Translations under genes and position numbers: made by a program
Notes under the pieces: model-generated
What the model was told of the DNA's origin: nothing
Databases searched by the model: none
What the model saw: the letters and a program-made list of their open reading frames with translations, nothing else
Shown here: piece after piece, positions 32,216 through 40,487 of the stretch
Layout: each line of letters begins with the position of its first letter
Numbering within the stretch: the stretch's first letter is position 1
DNA from: Haloarchaeobius iranensis
GTDB taxonomy: Archaea; Halobacteriota; Halobacteria; Halobacteriales; Natrialbaceae
Direction of reading: 5' to 3'
NCBI RefSeq assembly: GCF_900103505.1
Contig: NZ_FNIA01000022.1
Location: 1-53,652 of the forward strand
Length of the DNA: 53,652 nucleotides

Positions 32216-33708
32216 CAGTCCGCGTCGGCGGCCGCCGGCTGCTCGACGTAGTGGCAGCCGACGCTCTCGTCGTTCTCGGCTGCTGCCCGGGCGACGAGCA
32301 GCGCGGTGACGCTCGCGTTCCGCAGCTCGTAGAGGTCGCGCGCGGTCCGGGTCCGGACGTAGGCGTCGACCTCGCCCTTCAGTCGCCGGAGGACGGCCTG
32401 TGCCCGACCGAGGTCGTCGGGGGTCCGGCGCAGGCCGACGTACTCGTCCATCGTCCGGCGGAGCCGGTGGAACTTCTCGGCGGCGAACCGCTCGGGCAGG
32501 TCGGGGTCGCGGTCGAGCAGCTCCGGGGCCTCGACGGCCTCGGGCCGGACACCGACCGCGTCCTCGCCGGCGCGCAGTCCCCAGACGAGCCCCTCGAGCA
32601 GGCTCGTGCTGGCGAGCCGGTTCGCGCCGTGGACGCCGGTCCGGGCGCACTCGCCGACCGCGTACAGCCGGTCGAGGCTGGTGCTGCCGACGTGGTCGAC
32701 GTCGACGCCGCCACAGAGGAAGTGCTCGCAGGGCGCGACGGGGATACCGGACTCCCAGTCGACGCCTCGCTCGGCGCACTTCGCGGCGAGGTCCGGGAAC
32801 GCCTCGTCGAAGGGCTCCTCGAGCGTCGACACGTCGAGCGTGACCGCGCCGGTCGCGTCGATCTCGTCCTGTACGGCACGGGCGACCACGTCGCGGGGCG
32901 CGAGCTCGGCGTCCGCGTGGTAGTCGGGCATGAACCGCTCGCCGTCGCCGTTGCGCAGCAGCCCGCCCTCGCCGCGAATCGCCTCGGAGAGCAGGAACGG
33001 GTCGTCGCCGGCGTACGCCGTGGGGTGGAACTGCACGAACTCCATGTCCGCCACGTCCGCGCCCGCCAGCGCGGCCATCGCGATACCGTCGCCGGTCGAA
33101 CCGGCGGGGTTCGTGCTCCGCTCGAACAGGTCGCCGATACCGCCCGTCGCGAGGATGGTCGTGCCCGCGTAGACGGGTTCGCCCGTCGTCTCCGTGTCGA
33201 GCATCGCGCCGTGGACCCGGCCCTCGTGGGTGACGAGTTCGAGCGCGGCGGTGTCCTCCAGTATCTCGACGGAGTCGTGGTCGGCGAGGAAGTTCAGGAA
33301 CGGCCGGAGGATGTGCCGGCCGGTCGAGGCGTCCACGTGGAGGATGCGCTCCTCGGAGTGGGCCGCCTCGCGCGTGTAGTCGAACTCGTCCGTGTCGGCC
33401 TCGACATCGAAGTCGACGCCGAGCGTGTCGACGAGCACGTCCGCGACGGCCTCGTCGGCGTTCTCGACGAGCACGTCCACGGCGTCCTCGTCGGCGGTGC
33501 CGGCGCTGGCGTCGAGGATGTCCTGCGTGAACGTCTCCGGGTCGGTGCCCGTCGTCGAGATGCCGCCCTGCGCCCAGTCCGAGGAGGCGTCCTCCGGTTT
33601 CTCGGCCTTCGTGACGACGAGCACGTCGGCGCCCTCGCGCGCCGCGCCGAGCGCGGCCGCACAGCCCGCGATGCCGGTGCCGACGACGAGGACGTCAGTC
33701 TCTCGCAT
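32215..33708 (-). CDS. nadB: L-aspartate oxidase
   Basis: The 497-residue FAD enzyme oxidises L-aspartate to iminoaspartate for NadA. The dinucleotide motif VVGTGIAGCAAALGA is at the N-terminus. The DWAQGGISTTG segment, the HPTAYAGD block with catalytic His, and the RGEGGLLRN, CGGVDVDHVGSTSLDRLYAVGE and HGANRLASTSLLEGLVWG motifs follow in normal order. It is homologous to succinate dehydrogenase flavoprotein, but the LLEGLVWG end and operon place it as NadB. It sits three bases after nadA and overlaps nadC. Confidence 0.95.
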   Translation of the reverse strand: MRETDVLVVGTGIAGCAAALGAAREGADVLVVTKAEKPEDASSDWAQGGISTTGTDPETFTQDILDASAGTADEDAVDVLVENADEAVADVLVDTLGVDFDVEADTDEFDYTREAAHSEERILHVDASTGRHILRPFLNFLADHDSVEILEDTAALELVTHEGRVHGAMLDTETTGEPVYAGTTILATGGIGDLFERSTNPAGSTGDGIAMAALAGADVADMEFVQFHPTAYAGDDPFLLSEAIRGEGGLLRNGDGERFMPDYHADAELAPRDVVARAVQDEIDATGAVTLDVSTLEEPFDEAFPDLAAKCAERGVDWESGIPVAPCEHFLCGGVDVDHVGSTSLDRLYAVGECARTGVHGANRLASTSLLEGLVWGLRAGEDAVGVRPEAVEAPELLDRDPDLPERFAAEKFHRLRRTMDEYVGLRRTPDDLGRAQAVLRRLKGEVDAYVRTRTARDLYELRNASVTALLVARAAAENDESVGCHYVEQPAAADAD

Positions 33709-33711
33709 CGG

Positions 33712-34836
33712 TCAGACCTCCAGCATCCGGTCGAGGGCGACCTTCGCGAGCTCCTTCTCGCCGGGCGCGACCTCGATGACGTTGCGCTCGCGCCCCTCGA
33801 CCAGCTCCTCCAGCACCCAGGTGAGGTAGTTCGGGTCGATCTGGCGCATCGCGTTGCAGTCCATGCAGGCGTCGCCACAGAGCGGGAGGACGTTCACCTC
33901 GGGGTGCCACCGGGAGAGGTGGTTCGTGAGGTGTATCTCGGTGCCGATGGCCCAGGTGTCGCCGGGGTCGGCGTCCTCGACGGTCTCCGTGATGGTCGCC
34001 GTGGAGCCGGCCTTGTCGGCGGCCTCGACGACCTCGCGGCGGCACTCGGGGTGGACGATGACCTTCGCGTCGGGGTGCTCGTCCCGGACCTGCTCGACGT
34101 GGTCGACGCGGAAGCGCTCGTGGACCTGGCAGTAGCCGTCCCAGAGGACGATGTCGGACTCGGCGACCTCGTCGGCGTCCTTCCCCTCGGGGTCCCACGG
34201 GTCCCACTCCGCGGTCTCGTCGGCCATCCCGAGCCGGTGGGCGGTGTTCTCGCCGAGGTGCTTGTCGGGCAGGAACAGCACCTTGTCCCCGCGCTCGAAC
34301 GCCCACTCGAACGCGCGGTGAGCGTTCGAGGACGTACAGACGAGCCCACCCTGCTCGGCGCAGAACGCCTTCAGGTCGGCGTAGCTGTTCATGTACGTGA
34401 TGGGGATGATGTCCGCGTCGGGCGCGGCCGTCGTGATCTCCTCCCAGGCGGCGTCGACCTGCAGCGCCTCGGCCATCCCGGCCATGGGACAGGAGGCCTC
34501 CATCGACGGGAGGATGACGGACTGCTCGTCGTCGGTGATGATGTCGGCGGACTCGGCCATGAACGTCACCCCGCCGAAGATGACGTAGGGCGCGTCGGCC
34601 GCGGCGGCCTCCTTGCTCAGCTGGTAGGAGTCGCCGATGAAGTCGGCGTGCTCGACGATCTCGCGGCGCTGGTAGTTGTGGCCGAGGATGACCACGTCGT
34701 CGCCGAGTGCCACCTTCGCGGCCTCGATGCGTTCGGTTCGTTCGGCCTCGTCGAGGTCGCGGTACTCCGGCGGAAGCTGTTCCAGATTGTCGTACTTGAA
34801 GAGACTGAGCTCCGTATCGAAGTCCGCAGTTTCCAT
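33712..34836 (-). CDS. nadA: Quinolinate synthase
   Basis: The 374-residue [4Fe-4S] enzyme condenses iminoaspartate with dihydroxyacetone phosphate to quinolinate. It has three sequence-related domains with ILGHNYQRREIVEHADFIGDS, VIFGGVTFMAESADI, CPMAG, VCTSSNAHRAFEWA, FLPDKHLGENTA, and cluster Cys in HPECRREV and CGDACMDCNAMR. The C-terminal CGDACMDCN is an archaeal-type Cys-rich motif. The ATG at 34836 is preferred over upstream frames, which are not NadA-like. It is first in the nadABC operon. Confidence 0.95.
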   Translation of the reverse strand: METADFDTELSLFKYDNLEQLPPEYRDLDEAERTERIEAAKVALGDDVVILGHNYQRREIVEHADFIGDSYQLSKEAAAADAPYVIFGGVTFMAESADIITDDEQSVILPSMEASCPMAGMAEALQVDAAWEEITTAAPDADIIPITYMNSYADLKAFCAEQGGLVCTSSNAHRAFEWAFERGDKVLFLPDKHLGENTAHRLGMADETAEWDPWDPEGKDADEVAESDIVLWDGYCQVHERFRVDHVEQVRDEHPDAKVIVHPECRREVVEAADKAGSTATITETVEDADPGDTWAIGTEIHLTNHLSRWHPEVNVLPLCGDACMDCNAMRQIDPNYLTWVLEELVEGRERNVIEVAPGEKELAKVALDRMLEV

Positions 34837-34850
34837 TCTTGGCACGGTTT

Positions 34851-34900
34851 GTCCACCTGTGGGTGACTTGCATCTCTGTGCCGGCCATTGAATAATTTTT
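34851..34900 (-). promoter_or_regulatory. nadABC promoter region with imperfect dyad
   Basis: AATAATTTTT at 34891-34900 reads on the minus strand as an AT-rich TATA-like element about 55-60 bases before the nadA ATG, implying a short leader. Between it and the ATG, GTCCACCTGTGGGTGAC at 34851-34867 is an imperfect inverted repeat (GTCACC/GGTG-GAC) that would overlap or follow the transcription start. It is a candidate operator for NAD-dependent control. No regulator gene is adjacent. Confidence 0.35.
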
Positions 34901-35033
34901 CTCTTCAAAGAAGGTGACCGGCGGCTCGGGACCCCTCTTAGCCCGCCTTCGTGGTACTCTTTCACACTGGCGGCTGGCTCGGCCGGACTGCCGGAACCAC
35001 AACCGACACGAGCCCCACGGACGAGTGCGAGAC

Positions 35034-35795
35034 GTGACCTCGACCGCGCGTTCGGCGTTCGTCGACGGTGCGCGTGCCGTCCTCCCCGCACTCCCGGCGA
35101 ACGTCCCGTTCGGACTGGTCGTCGGCGTGGCGGCCGCGAACCTCGGCCTCCACCCCATCACCGCGCTCTGGACCGCCGGCCTGCTGTTCGCCGGCGCGGC
35201 ACAGCTCGCGATGATAGAGCTGCTCGCCCGCGACGCACCCGTCGTCGTGGCCGTCCTCACCGCCATCGTCGTCAACCTGCGCTACGCGATGTACAGCGCC
35301 GGGCTCGCACCGTACGTCCGCTCGGTCTCCCGCCGCTGGCGGCTCGTCCTCTCCTTCTTCCTGCTCGACGTCACCTACGCGCTCTCCGTCCCGGCGTTCC
35401 GTGCCGACGAGACCGCCGACCGGCGCGCGTACTACCTCGGCATCGCCGCCCCGCTGTGGACGACCTGGACCCTGTCCGTCACCGCCGGCGCGTCCCTCGG
35501 GACCGAACTCCCGCCGGCCTGGCACCTCGAGTTCGCCATCCCGTTGCTGTTCCTCGCGCTACTCGTCCCGAACGTCCGGGACCGCGGGGGCCTCGTCGCG
35601 ACGGTCGTCGGCGGCGTCGGCGCGGTCGCCGGGCTCGGCATCCCGTTCGACCTCGGGCTCGTCGTCGCCGCGCTCGCCGGCGTCGGCGTCGGGCTCGTCG
35701 CCGACCCAGAGGGTGCCGACGACGAGGACGGGGCCCACTCGGGCGGGAACGACCCTGACGGCCCCGACGCCGACCGGACGGAGGGCGAGCCGTGA
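35034..35795 (+). CDS. azlC: AzlC-type branched-chain amino acid exporter subunit
   Basis: The 253-residue membrane protein shows the AzlC pattern: GARAVLPALPANVPFGLVVGV, GLLFAGAAQLAMIELLARDAP, VVVNLRYAMYSAGLAPYVR, LDVTYAL and a C-terminal VATVVGGVGAVAGLGIPFDLG. It has about seven TM helices and an acidic C-terminal tail. With AzlD it forms an exporter of branched-chain amino acids. The start is a GTG (35034); a GTG nine bases earlier is equally possible. Its stop overlaps the azlD start as GTGA. Confidence 0.88.
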   Translation: MTSTARSAFVDGARAVLPALPANVPFGLVVGVAAANLGLHPITALWTAGLLFAGAAQLAMIELLARDAPVVVAVLTAIVVNLRYAMYSAGLAPYVRSVSRRWRLVLSFFLLDVTYALSVPAFRADETADRRAYYLGIAAPLWTTWTLSVTAGASLGTELPPAWHLEFAIPLLFLALLVPNVRDRGGLVATVVGGVGAVAGLGIPFDLGLVVAALAGVGVGLVADPEGADDEDGAHSGGNDPDGPDADRTEGEP

Positions 35796-36118
35796 CCGCC
35801 GTCTCCGACCCCGTTCTCTGGGCGGCGTTCGTCGTCGCCGCCGTCGGGAGCTACCTCGTCAGAAGCTCCTTCCTCGTCCTGTTCCAGCGCGTCGACGAGG
35901 TGCCGCCACGGGTCGAACGCGCGCTCGAACTCGTGCCCGCGGCCGCGCTGGCGGCGCTGGTGCTGCCCGCGCTCGTCGCTCCCGAGGGGAGCCTCGCGCT
36001 CCTCACACCGAAGGTCGCCGCCGGCGGCGTCGCGACCGCCGTCGCCTGGCGCACCGAGAGCATGACGTGGACGCTGGCGGCCGGGATGGGGACGCTGTGG
36101 CTGCTGCTGGCGCTCTGA
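35792..36118 (+). CDS. azlD: AzlD-type transporter subunit
   Basis: The 108-residue protein has four hydrophobic segments and the AzlD landmarks YLVRSSFLVL near the N-terminus and LALLTPKVAAGGVATAVAWRT before the last helix. It begins with GTG overlapping the azlC stop, and the two are known to work as a complex. The longer frames in this region are shadows. Confidence 0.88.
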   Translation: MTAVSDPVLWAAFVVAAVGSYLVRSSFLVLFQRVDEVPPRVERALELVPAAALAALVLPALVAPEGSLALLTPKVAAGGVATAVAWRTESMTWTLAAGMGTLWLLLAL

Positions 36119-36144
36119 GACGCGCGGTGTTGCCGCCGTGGCCG

Positions 36145-36513
36145 TCACCCGGTGTCGGCCACGTCCTCGGCGTCGAGCATCGCGGCGTACTGCCCAAGCG
36201 TTCCCAGCGAGAAGATGGCGACCAGCGTCGCGACGCCGTCGACGAACGGCACCGTCTCCGAGACGAACGTCGTCGCGAGCAACAGCAACGAGAAGGTACG
36301 GACGAACGTCCGCCAGAAGCTCGACTGTTCGGGGAACTGCCCCCAGTAGTGGAGTACGTAGTACGTCGATCCACCGAGGCCGACGGTCAGGGCGAACAGC
36401 ACGTCGACCCCGGCGGTCGTGAACGCTGCGCCGACGAGACCAGCGAGACTCCCGACGACGGTTCCGACGCCGAGCGCGAGCCGACGGCTGTCGCGGAGAG
36501 CGGCGAGGACCAT
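36145..36513 (-). CDS. Small membrane protein, about four TM segments
   Basis: The 122-residue protein has hydrophobic stretches LALGVGTVVGSLAGLVGAAF, VDVLFALTVGLGGSTYYVLH, FVRTFSLLLLATTFVSETVP and GVATLVAIFSLGTLGQYAAML. The short loops hold WGQFPEQSSFWR. No family was recognised with confidence. It lies 69 bases upstream of the YtcJ-like amidohydrolase stop, on the same strand as that gene, and converges with azlD. Confidence 0.65.
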   Translation of the reverse strand: MVLAALRDSRRLALGVGTVVGSLAGLVGAAFTTAGVDVLFALTVGLGGSTYYVLHYWGQFPEQSSFWRTFVRTFSLLLLATTFVSETVPFVDGVATLVAIFSLGTLGQYAAMLDAEDVADTG

Positions 36514-36582
36514 GGCCGGACCGACGGACTCACGACGGAAAACAGTCGATGTTCGTCGCGGCAGGGCGGCGCACAGTCCCCG

Positions 36583-38118
36583 TCAGCGGGCGTCGTAGAC
36601 GACCTCGCCGTCGACGAGCGTCATCGCCACGTCGATGTCGCGTATCGCCTCGGCGTCGGCGTCCCACGGCGACGCTCCGAGCACCGCGAAGTCGGCCCGC
36701 TTCCCGACCGCGACGGTACCCATCCGGTCCTCGTCGAAGCCGGCGTACGCCCCCCCGAGGGTGTACGCCCGGAGTGCCTCCGTCACCGAGAGCTGCTGGT
36801 GCTCGCTCGGCGCGCTGACGGCGTGACAGACGCCGAGCAGGGGGTCCATTGGCATCACGTCGCTGGAGAACGCGAGGTGCGCGCCGGCGTCGAGCAGGTC
36901 GCGGTAGCGGTTCGATCGGCGTCGTCGGTCCTCGCCGAGGCGCTGGTCGTACAGCCCGCCCTCGTCGGCCCACTGGAGGAAGTTCGGCTGGCAGGAGGCG
37001 ACGATGCCGGTCTCGGCGAAGCGCTCGACGTGCTCGTCGGTCGCGAGTTCGACGTGCTCGACGCGGTGGCGGGCCGCGCCGGGGTCCTCGGTCGCCTCGA
37101 ACACCGACAGGGTCTCCTCGACCGCCTCGTCGCCGATGGCGTGGACCGTGCACTGGAGTCCGGCGTCGTCCGCCTCGCCCACGATATCGCGGAGTTCGTC
37201 GGGGTCGACGACCCAGGTGCCGGTCTCGCCGGGGTCGTCGGCGTAGGGCTCGGACAGCTTCGCTGTCCGGCCGCCGAAGCTCCCGTCGGTGAACGACTTG
37301 ATGGCCCCGACCTCGACGAACTCGCTGCCGTGGTTCGTCCGCAGCCCCGCCTCCTGTACGGCGTCGAGGTGGTCGCTCCAGTAGTTGATGCGCACCCGGA
37401 GGGCCAGCTCGTCGGCGAGGTCGAGCTCGCGATACACCCGGGGCGCGTGGGACTGGCGCACCATGTCGTGGACGCAGGTGATGCCGTGGCGGTGGGCGTA
37501 GTCTCGGGCGGCGGTGAGCAGCTCCCGGGTCTCCGCGGGGTCGGGGTCGATGGCGTCCCACACCGGCTCGACGGCGTCCTCGACGACGACGCCGGTCGGC
37601 TCGCCGGCCTCGGTGCGGACGTCCGCGTCGGGCATCGCGTCGGCGAGCCGCTCCAGCGCGACCGAGTTCAGCGCGGCCGTGTGCATGTCCACCCGGACCG
37701 CGGCGACCGGGCGCTCGTCACTGACGCGGTCGAGGTCCTCGCGCGTGAGGTAGCGCGCCTCGTCCCACTCCGATTCGTCCCAGCCGAAGCCGAGCAGCCA
37801 GTCGCCGTCGTCCTTCGCGTCGCTCGCGAGCGTCTCGACCGCTTCGTCGACCGAGCCCGCCTCGGAGAGGTCCGCGTGGACCTGGTACTGGCCGAGCTGC
37901 TGCATGTGCGTGTGTGCATCGACGAACCCCGGAACCACGGTCCGTCCCCCGCAGTCGACGACGTCGGTGTCGACGCCGACGAGGAACTCGATCTCGTACG
38001 CGCTGTCGAGCCGGACGACCTCGCCGTCGCGGATGGCGACGGCCTCGTACGTCTCGTCGGGGTCGGTGAGCGTGTGTACCTCCGCGTTCGTGAGGACGCG
38101 GTCGGCCGCTGTGGTCAT
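36583..38118 (-). CDS. YtcJ-like metal-dependent amidohydrolase
   Basis: The 511-residue protein is an amidohydrolase-3/YtcJ-type enzyme: PGFVDAHTHM (metal HxH), DGSFGGRTAKLSEPYADDP, VHAIGDEAVEETLS, RHRVEHVELATDEH and AFSSDVMPMDP, followed by the closing beta-sandwich strand GKRADFAVLG. These are binuclear metal hydrolases, often acting on N-acyl or formamide-type compounds. The substrate is unknown. The ATG at 38116-38118 was chosen because TNAEVHTLTDPDETYEAVAI is the conserved N-terminal sandwich; the upstream extension is not. Confidence 0.88.
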   Translation of the reverse strand: MTTAADRVLTNAEVHTLTDPDETYEAVAIRDGEVVRLDSAYEIEFLVGVDTDVVDCGGRTVVPGFVDAHTHMQQLGQYQVHADLSEAGSVDEAVETLASDAKDDGDWLLGFGWDESEWDEARYLTREDLDRVSDERPVAAVRVDMHTAALNSVALERLADAMPDADVRTEAGEPTGVVVEDAVEPVWDAIDPDPAETRELLTAARDYAHRHGITCVHDMVRQSHAPRVYRELDLADELALRVRINYWSDHLDAVQEAGLRTNHGSEFVEVGAIKSFTDGSFGGRTAKLSEPYADDPGETGTWVVDPDELRDIVGEADDAGLQCTVHAIGDEAVEETLSVFEATEDPGAARHRVEHVELATDEHVERFAETGIVASCQPNFLQWADEGGLYDQRLGEDRRRRSNRYRDLLDAGAHLAFSSDVMPMDPLLGVCHAVSAPSEHQQLSVTEALRAYTLGGAYAGFDEDRMGTVAVGKRADFAVLGASPWDADAEAIRDIDVAMTLVDGEVVYDAR

Positions 38119-38281
38119 GTTCCCAGCCCCGCCTGCCGGAGGCAAAACCGTTCCGGATGCGGTGGTCTCGCCCGACGAAACCGCCGCGTCGCCGTCGTCT
38201 CCTCGCTTTTCAGCGTCTGGGAACCGGAACCCCGCTTGAAGAGGTTTCCCCGACCACGTCCGGATGTAGAGGTGAGCGACC

Positions 38282-38812
38282 ATGGCAACCAACGAACTCG
38301 AGACCGAGCTGTTCGGCCGTAACGCCCGGTTCAACTACTCGGCTACGTGGGTTGGCTACTCGCTGCTGGGGCTCCGGCTCATCATGGGCTGGACGCTGTT
38401 CTACGCGGGCATCACGAAGGTGCTCGACCCGAGCTGGTCGGCGAAGGGCTTCCTGCTGAACGCCATCCCGGAGGGCAACCCGTTCGGCGGGGTGTGGGCC
38501 ACCATGGCCAACGACTACATCTGGCTCATCGACCCGCTGAACGCCTGGGGCCTCACGCTCGTCGGGCTCGCGCTCATCCTCGGCGCGTTCGTCCGCTTCA
38601 GCGCGTTCTGGGGCGCGGTGATGATGCTGTTCTACTGGGCGGCCAGCCTGCCCCTCGCGCACGGCATCGTCATCGACGACCACATGGTCTACGCGCTGTT
38701 GCTGTTCGGCCTCGGCGCGTTCGGGGCCGGGCGCATCCTCGGGCTCGACGCCTACATCGAGGACCTCGACCTGGTCCAGGAGTACCCGCCGCTGCAGTAC
38801 CTGCTCGGGTGA
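38282..38812 (+). CDS. DoxX/DoxD-like membrane protein
   Basis: The 176-residue protein has four TM helices with the DoxX pattern: LLGLRLIMGWTLFYAGITKVLD near the start, GLTLVGLALILGAFVRFSAF in the middle, and LPLAHGIVIDDHMVYALLLFGLGAFGAGR towards the end. DoxX/DoxD proteins include a subunit of archaeal thiosulfate:quinone oxidoreductase and many uncharacterised members. Nothing else of that complex is near. The ATG at 38282 is the only sensible start. Confidence 0.85.
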   Translation: MATNELETELFGRNARFNYSATWVGYSLLGLRLIMGWTLFYAGITKVLDPSWSAKGFLLNAIPEGNPFGGVWATMANDYIWLIDPLNAWGLTLVGLALILGAFVRFSAFWGAVMMLFYWAASLPLAHGIVIDDHMVYALLLFGLGAFGAGRILGLDAYIEDLDLVQEYPPLQYLLG

Positions 38813-38829
38813 CCCGACCGAGGTCCCCG

Positions 38830-39108
38830 ATGGTCTCCACGACACCCTTCGTCGTCCTCACGAACGCGGTCTCGGTCGCTCTCGGCGGCATCGTCACGCA
38901 CGTCGCCTACCGGGCACACCGGCGGACCGGCTCGCGACCGCTCCGCTGGCTGGCGGTCGGGCTGGCAATGCTGACGGCCGTCGGTGCCGTCGGCGTCGCG
39001 GACGGGCTGGTGGGACTCGGCCCCGAGGTGACGCGGCTCGGACAGGCCGTCGGGCTGGCGGTCGGCTTCGGCATGGTCGCCGTGGCGCTGTACCAGCAGG
39101 TGGAGTGA
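38830..39108 (+). CDS. Small three-TM protein (DUF7521-like)
   Basis: The 92-residue protein has three helices: FVVLTNAVSVALGGIVTHVA, LRWLAVGLAMLTAVGAVGVA and LGQAVGLAVGFGMVAVALY. The AYRAHRRTGSRPLRWLA loop matches the haloarchaeal DUF7521 pattern as I remember it. Its ATG lies 17 bases after the DoxX stop, so the two are probably one transcript. Function unknown. Confidence 0.7.
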   Translation: MVSTTPFVVLTNAVSVALGGIVTHVAYRAHRRTGSRPLRWLAVGLAMLTAVGAVGVADGLVGLGPEVTRLGQAVGLAVGFGMVAVALYQQVE

Positions 39109-39121
39109 GCCGCCGGGCGGC

Positions 39122-39514
39122 TCAGCGGTGCGTCAACGTCCCCCGGTCGTCGATATCGAAGGCGATGAAGTCGTCGCCGTCGTCGTGCGGGTAGTAGTGG
39201 AAGTGGTCCTGGTCGGTCCGGAACGTGTCGTTCTCGTACGCGTCGTAGCGTGCGATGTAGGACCGCTTCTCGACGACTGCTTCACGGGTCTCACCGCCGT
39301 CAGCAGGGACGTCAAAGCGAGCGTCGTAAACGACTGCCTCACTTCGCGACCAGTTCTCGCCCGGACGGACCAGCTCGACGTAGACCGTGTACGGACTGTC
39401 GTCGTGGTTGAAGACGGAGAGGTCGAGCGTCGTAGCTTCCGACGACAGCACGGAACATCCGGCCAGCGAGGCCAGCACGCCGGTCGTCGCGAGGAGAGCG
39501 CGGCGGCGTCGCAT
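39122..39514 (-). CDS. Secreted lipoprotein of unknown function
   Basis: The 130-residue protein has a basic start (MRRRRALLATTG), a hydrophobic core and the lipobox SLAGC. Its mature region is a beta-rich domain (LDLSVFNHDDSPYTVYVELV to FIAFDIDDRGTL). The pattern is like small haloarchaeal extracellular beta-sandwich proteins. The start at 39514 fits the minus-strand TATA-like AAAGATACTT (39541-39550) at leaderless spacing, better than the Met five codons upstream. It converges with the DUF7521-like gene. Confidence 0.7.
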   Translation of the reverse strand: MRRRRALLATTGVLASLAGCSVLSSEATTLDLSVFNHDDSPYTVYVELVRPGENWSRSEAVVYDARFDVPADGGETREAVVEKRSYIARYDAYENDTFRTDQDHFHYYPHDDGDDFIAFDIDDRGTLTHR

Positions 39515-39568
39515 AGCCGACTGGTTCACGCACCAGTGGGAAGTATCTTTCTGGAGACCGAACCGTCG

Positions 39569-40372
39569 TCAGAAACTCAGCGGCTCCGCCTCGCGCCACG
39601 TCGGCTCGAACTCCGCGAACACCTCGCCCGCGAACTCGGGGTCCTTCAGGTCGATCATCGCGAACGTCTCCCGGGAGCCCAGCGGGTTGGGCACCTGGAT
39701 GACGACCTCCATGTCGTCGATGAGGTTGAACGTGCCCGTGACGTCCTCGCTCGTGCGCACCTGGAAGGAGTCCTCGCCGGAGAGGCGCTCCCGGTAGCGG
39801 CGGCCGACCTCCTCGGAGAACGACGCGACCATCTCGCGCGTGAGCAGGACGTCCACCTCGACCCCGCGCTCGATGGCCTCCTCCAGCTCCTCGGTGATGC
39901 GGTCACCGAGCTCGGTCACGTCGAACTGCGGCGACGGCGTCGAGGAGACCATGATGATGCGCTCGTCGGCCGCGGTGAGCCGCTCGAGCAGCAGGTCTGT
40001 CGTCTCCTCCTCGCCGACTGAGGCGGTCCAGAACTGCTCCTCGACGGGTTCGGCGGCGTCGAGCTCGTCGGAGAGCTCGTCGACGATGTTCTCGTACTGC
40101 TCGGCCTTCTCCTCCAGCTCGCGTTTCTTGTCGTCGAGGAGCCGGTCGAGCGCGGTCGAGGGCTCGACCGCGACGTACTTCTTCGGACGGCTCGCGGTCT
40201 GTGACCGCACGAGGTTGTACTGCTCGATGCTGTTCAGGACGTCGTAGATGCGGCCCATCGGCACGTCGCTCGCCCGAGACAACTCCTTGGCCGTTGTCGG
40301 GCCAGTGTTCAAGAGCGCTCGGTAGGCTCTCGCCTCGTACTCCGACAGACCCAGGTCCCTCAAACTCGCCAT
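39569..40372 (-). CDS. TrmB-family transcription regulator
   Basis: The 267-residue protein has the TrmB winged helix at the N-terminus (LSEYEARAYRALLNTGPTTAKELS, then GRIYDVLNSIEQYNLVRSQ). A coiled-coil linker (DRLLDDKKRELEEKAEQYENIVDELSDEL) and a C-terminal PLD-like effector domain (IERGVEVDVLLTREMVASF) follow. Haloarchaeal TrmB proteins are global regulators of sugar metabolism, but many paralogues control local genes. No sugar transporter adjoins it. The promoter box GTTTATGG lies at 40397-40404, so the message is leaderless. Confidence 0.88.
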   Translation of the reverse strand: MASLRDLGLSEYEARAYRALLNTGPTTAKELSRASDVPMGRIYDVLNSIEQYNLVRSQTASRPKKYVAVEPSTALDRLLDDKKRELEEKAEQYENIVDELSDELDAAEPVEEQFWTASVGEEETTDLLLERLTAADERIIMVSSTPSPQFDVTELGDRITEELEEAIERGVEVDVLLTREMVASFSEEVGRRYRERLSGEDSFQVRTSEDVTGTFNLIDDMEVVIQVPNPLGSRETFAMIDLKDPEFAGEVFAEFEPTWREAEPLSF

Positions 40373-40396
40373 AATAAACCCTCTCACAGTGGAGAA

Positions 40397-40404
40397 CCAT
40401 AAAC
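40397..40404 (-). promoter_or_regulatory. TATA box for the TrmB gene
   Basis: On the minus strand the sequence is GTTTATGG, centred about 28 bases before the ATG at 40372. Confidence 0.5.
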
Positions 40405-40487
40405 ACAACGGTAGTTGTTTCGGTGGTCGGCTCGCCGAACCGCACGCGGGCGTCGGGTCGGCGGTCGCCGGGGTGCGTCGCGACGGC

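Noticed and set aside
32074-34866. 930-codon open frame on the plus strand over nadA, nadB and nadC
   Set aside because: The three NAD genes on the other strand have full family motifs; this frame is an antisense shadow.
35401-38322. 973-codon open frame across azlC, azlD and the amidohydrolase
   Set aside because: It overlaps three recognised genes on both strands and is Arg-rich and without domains.
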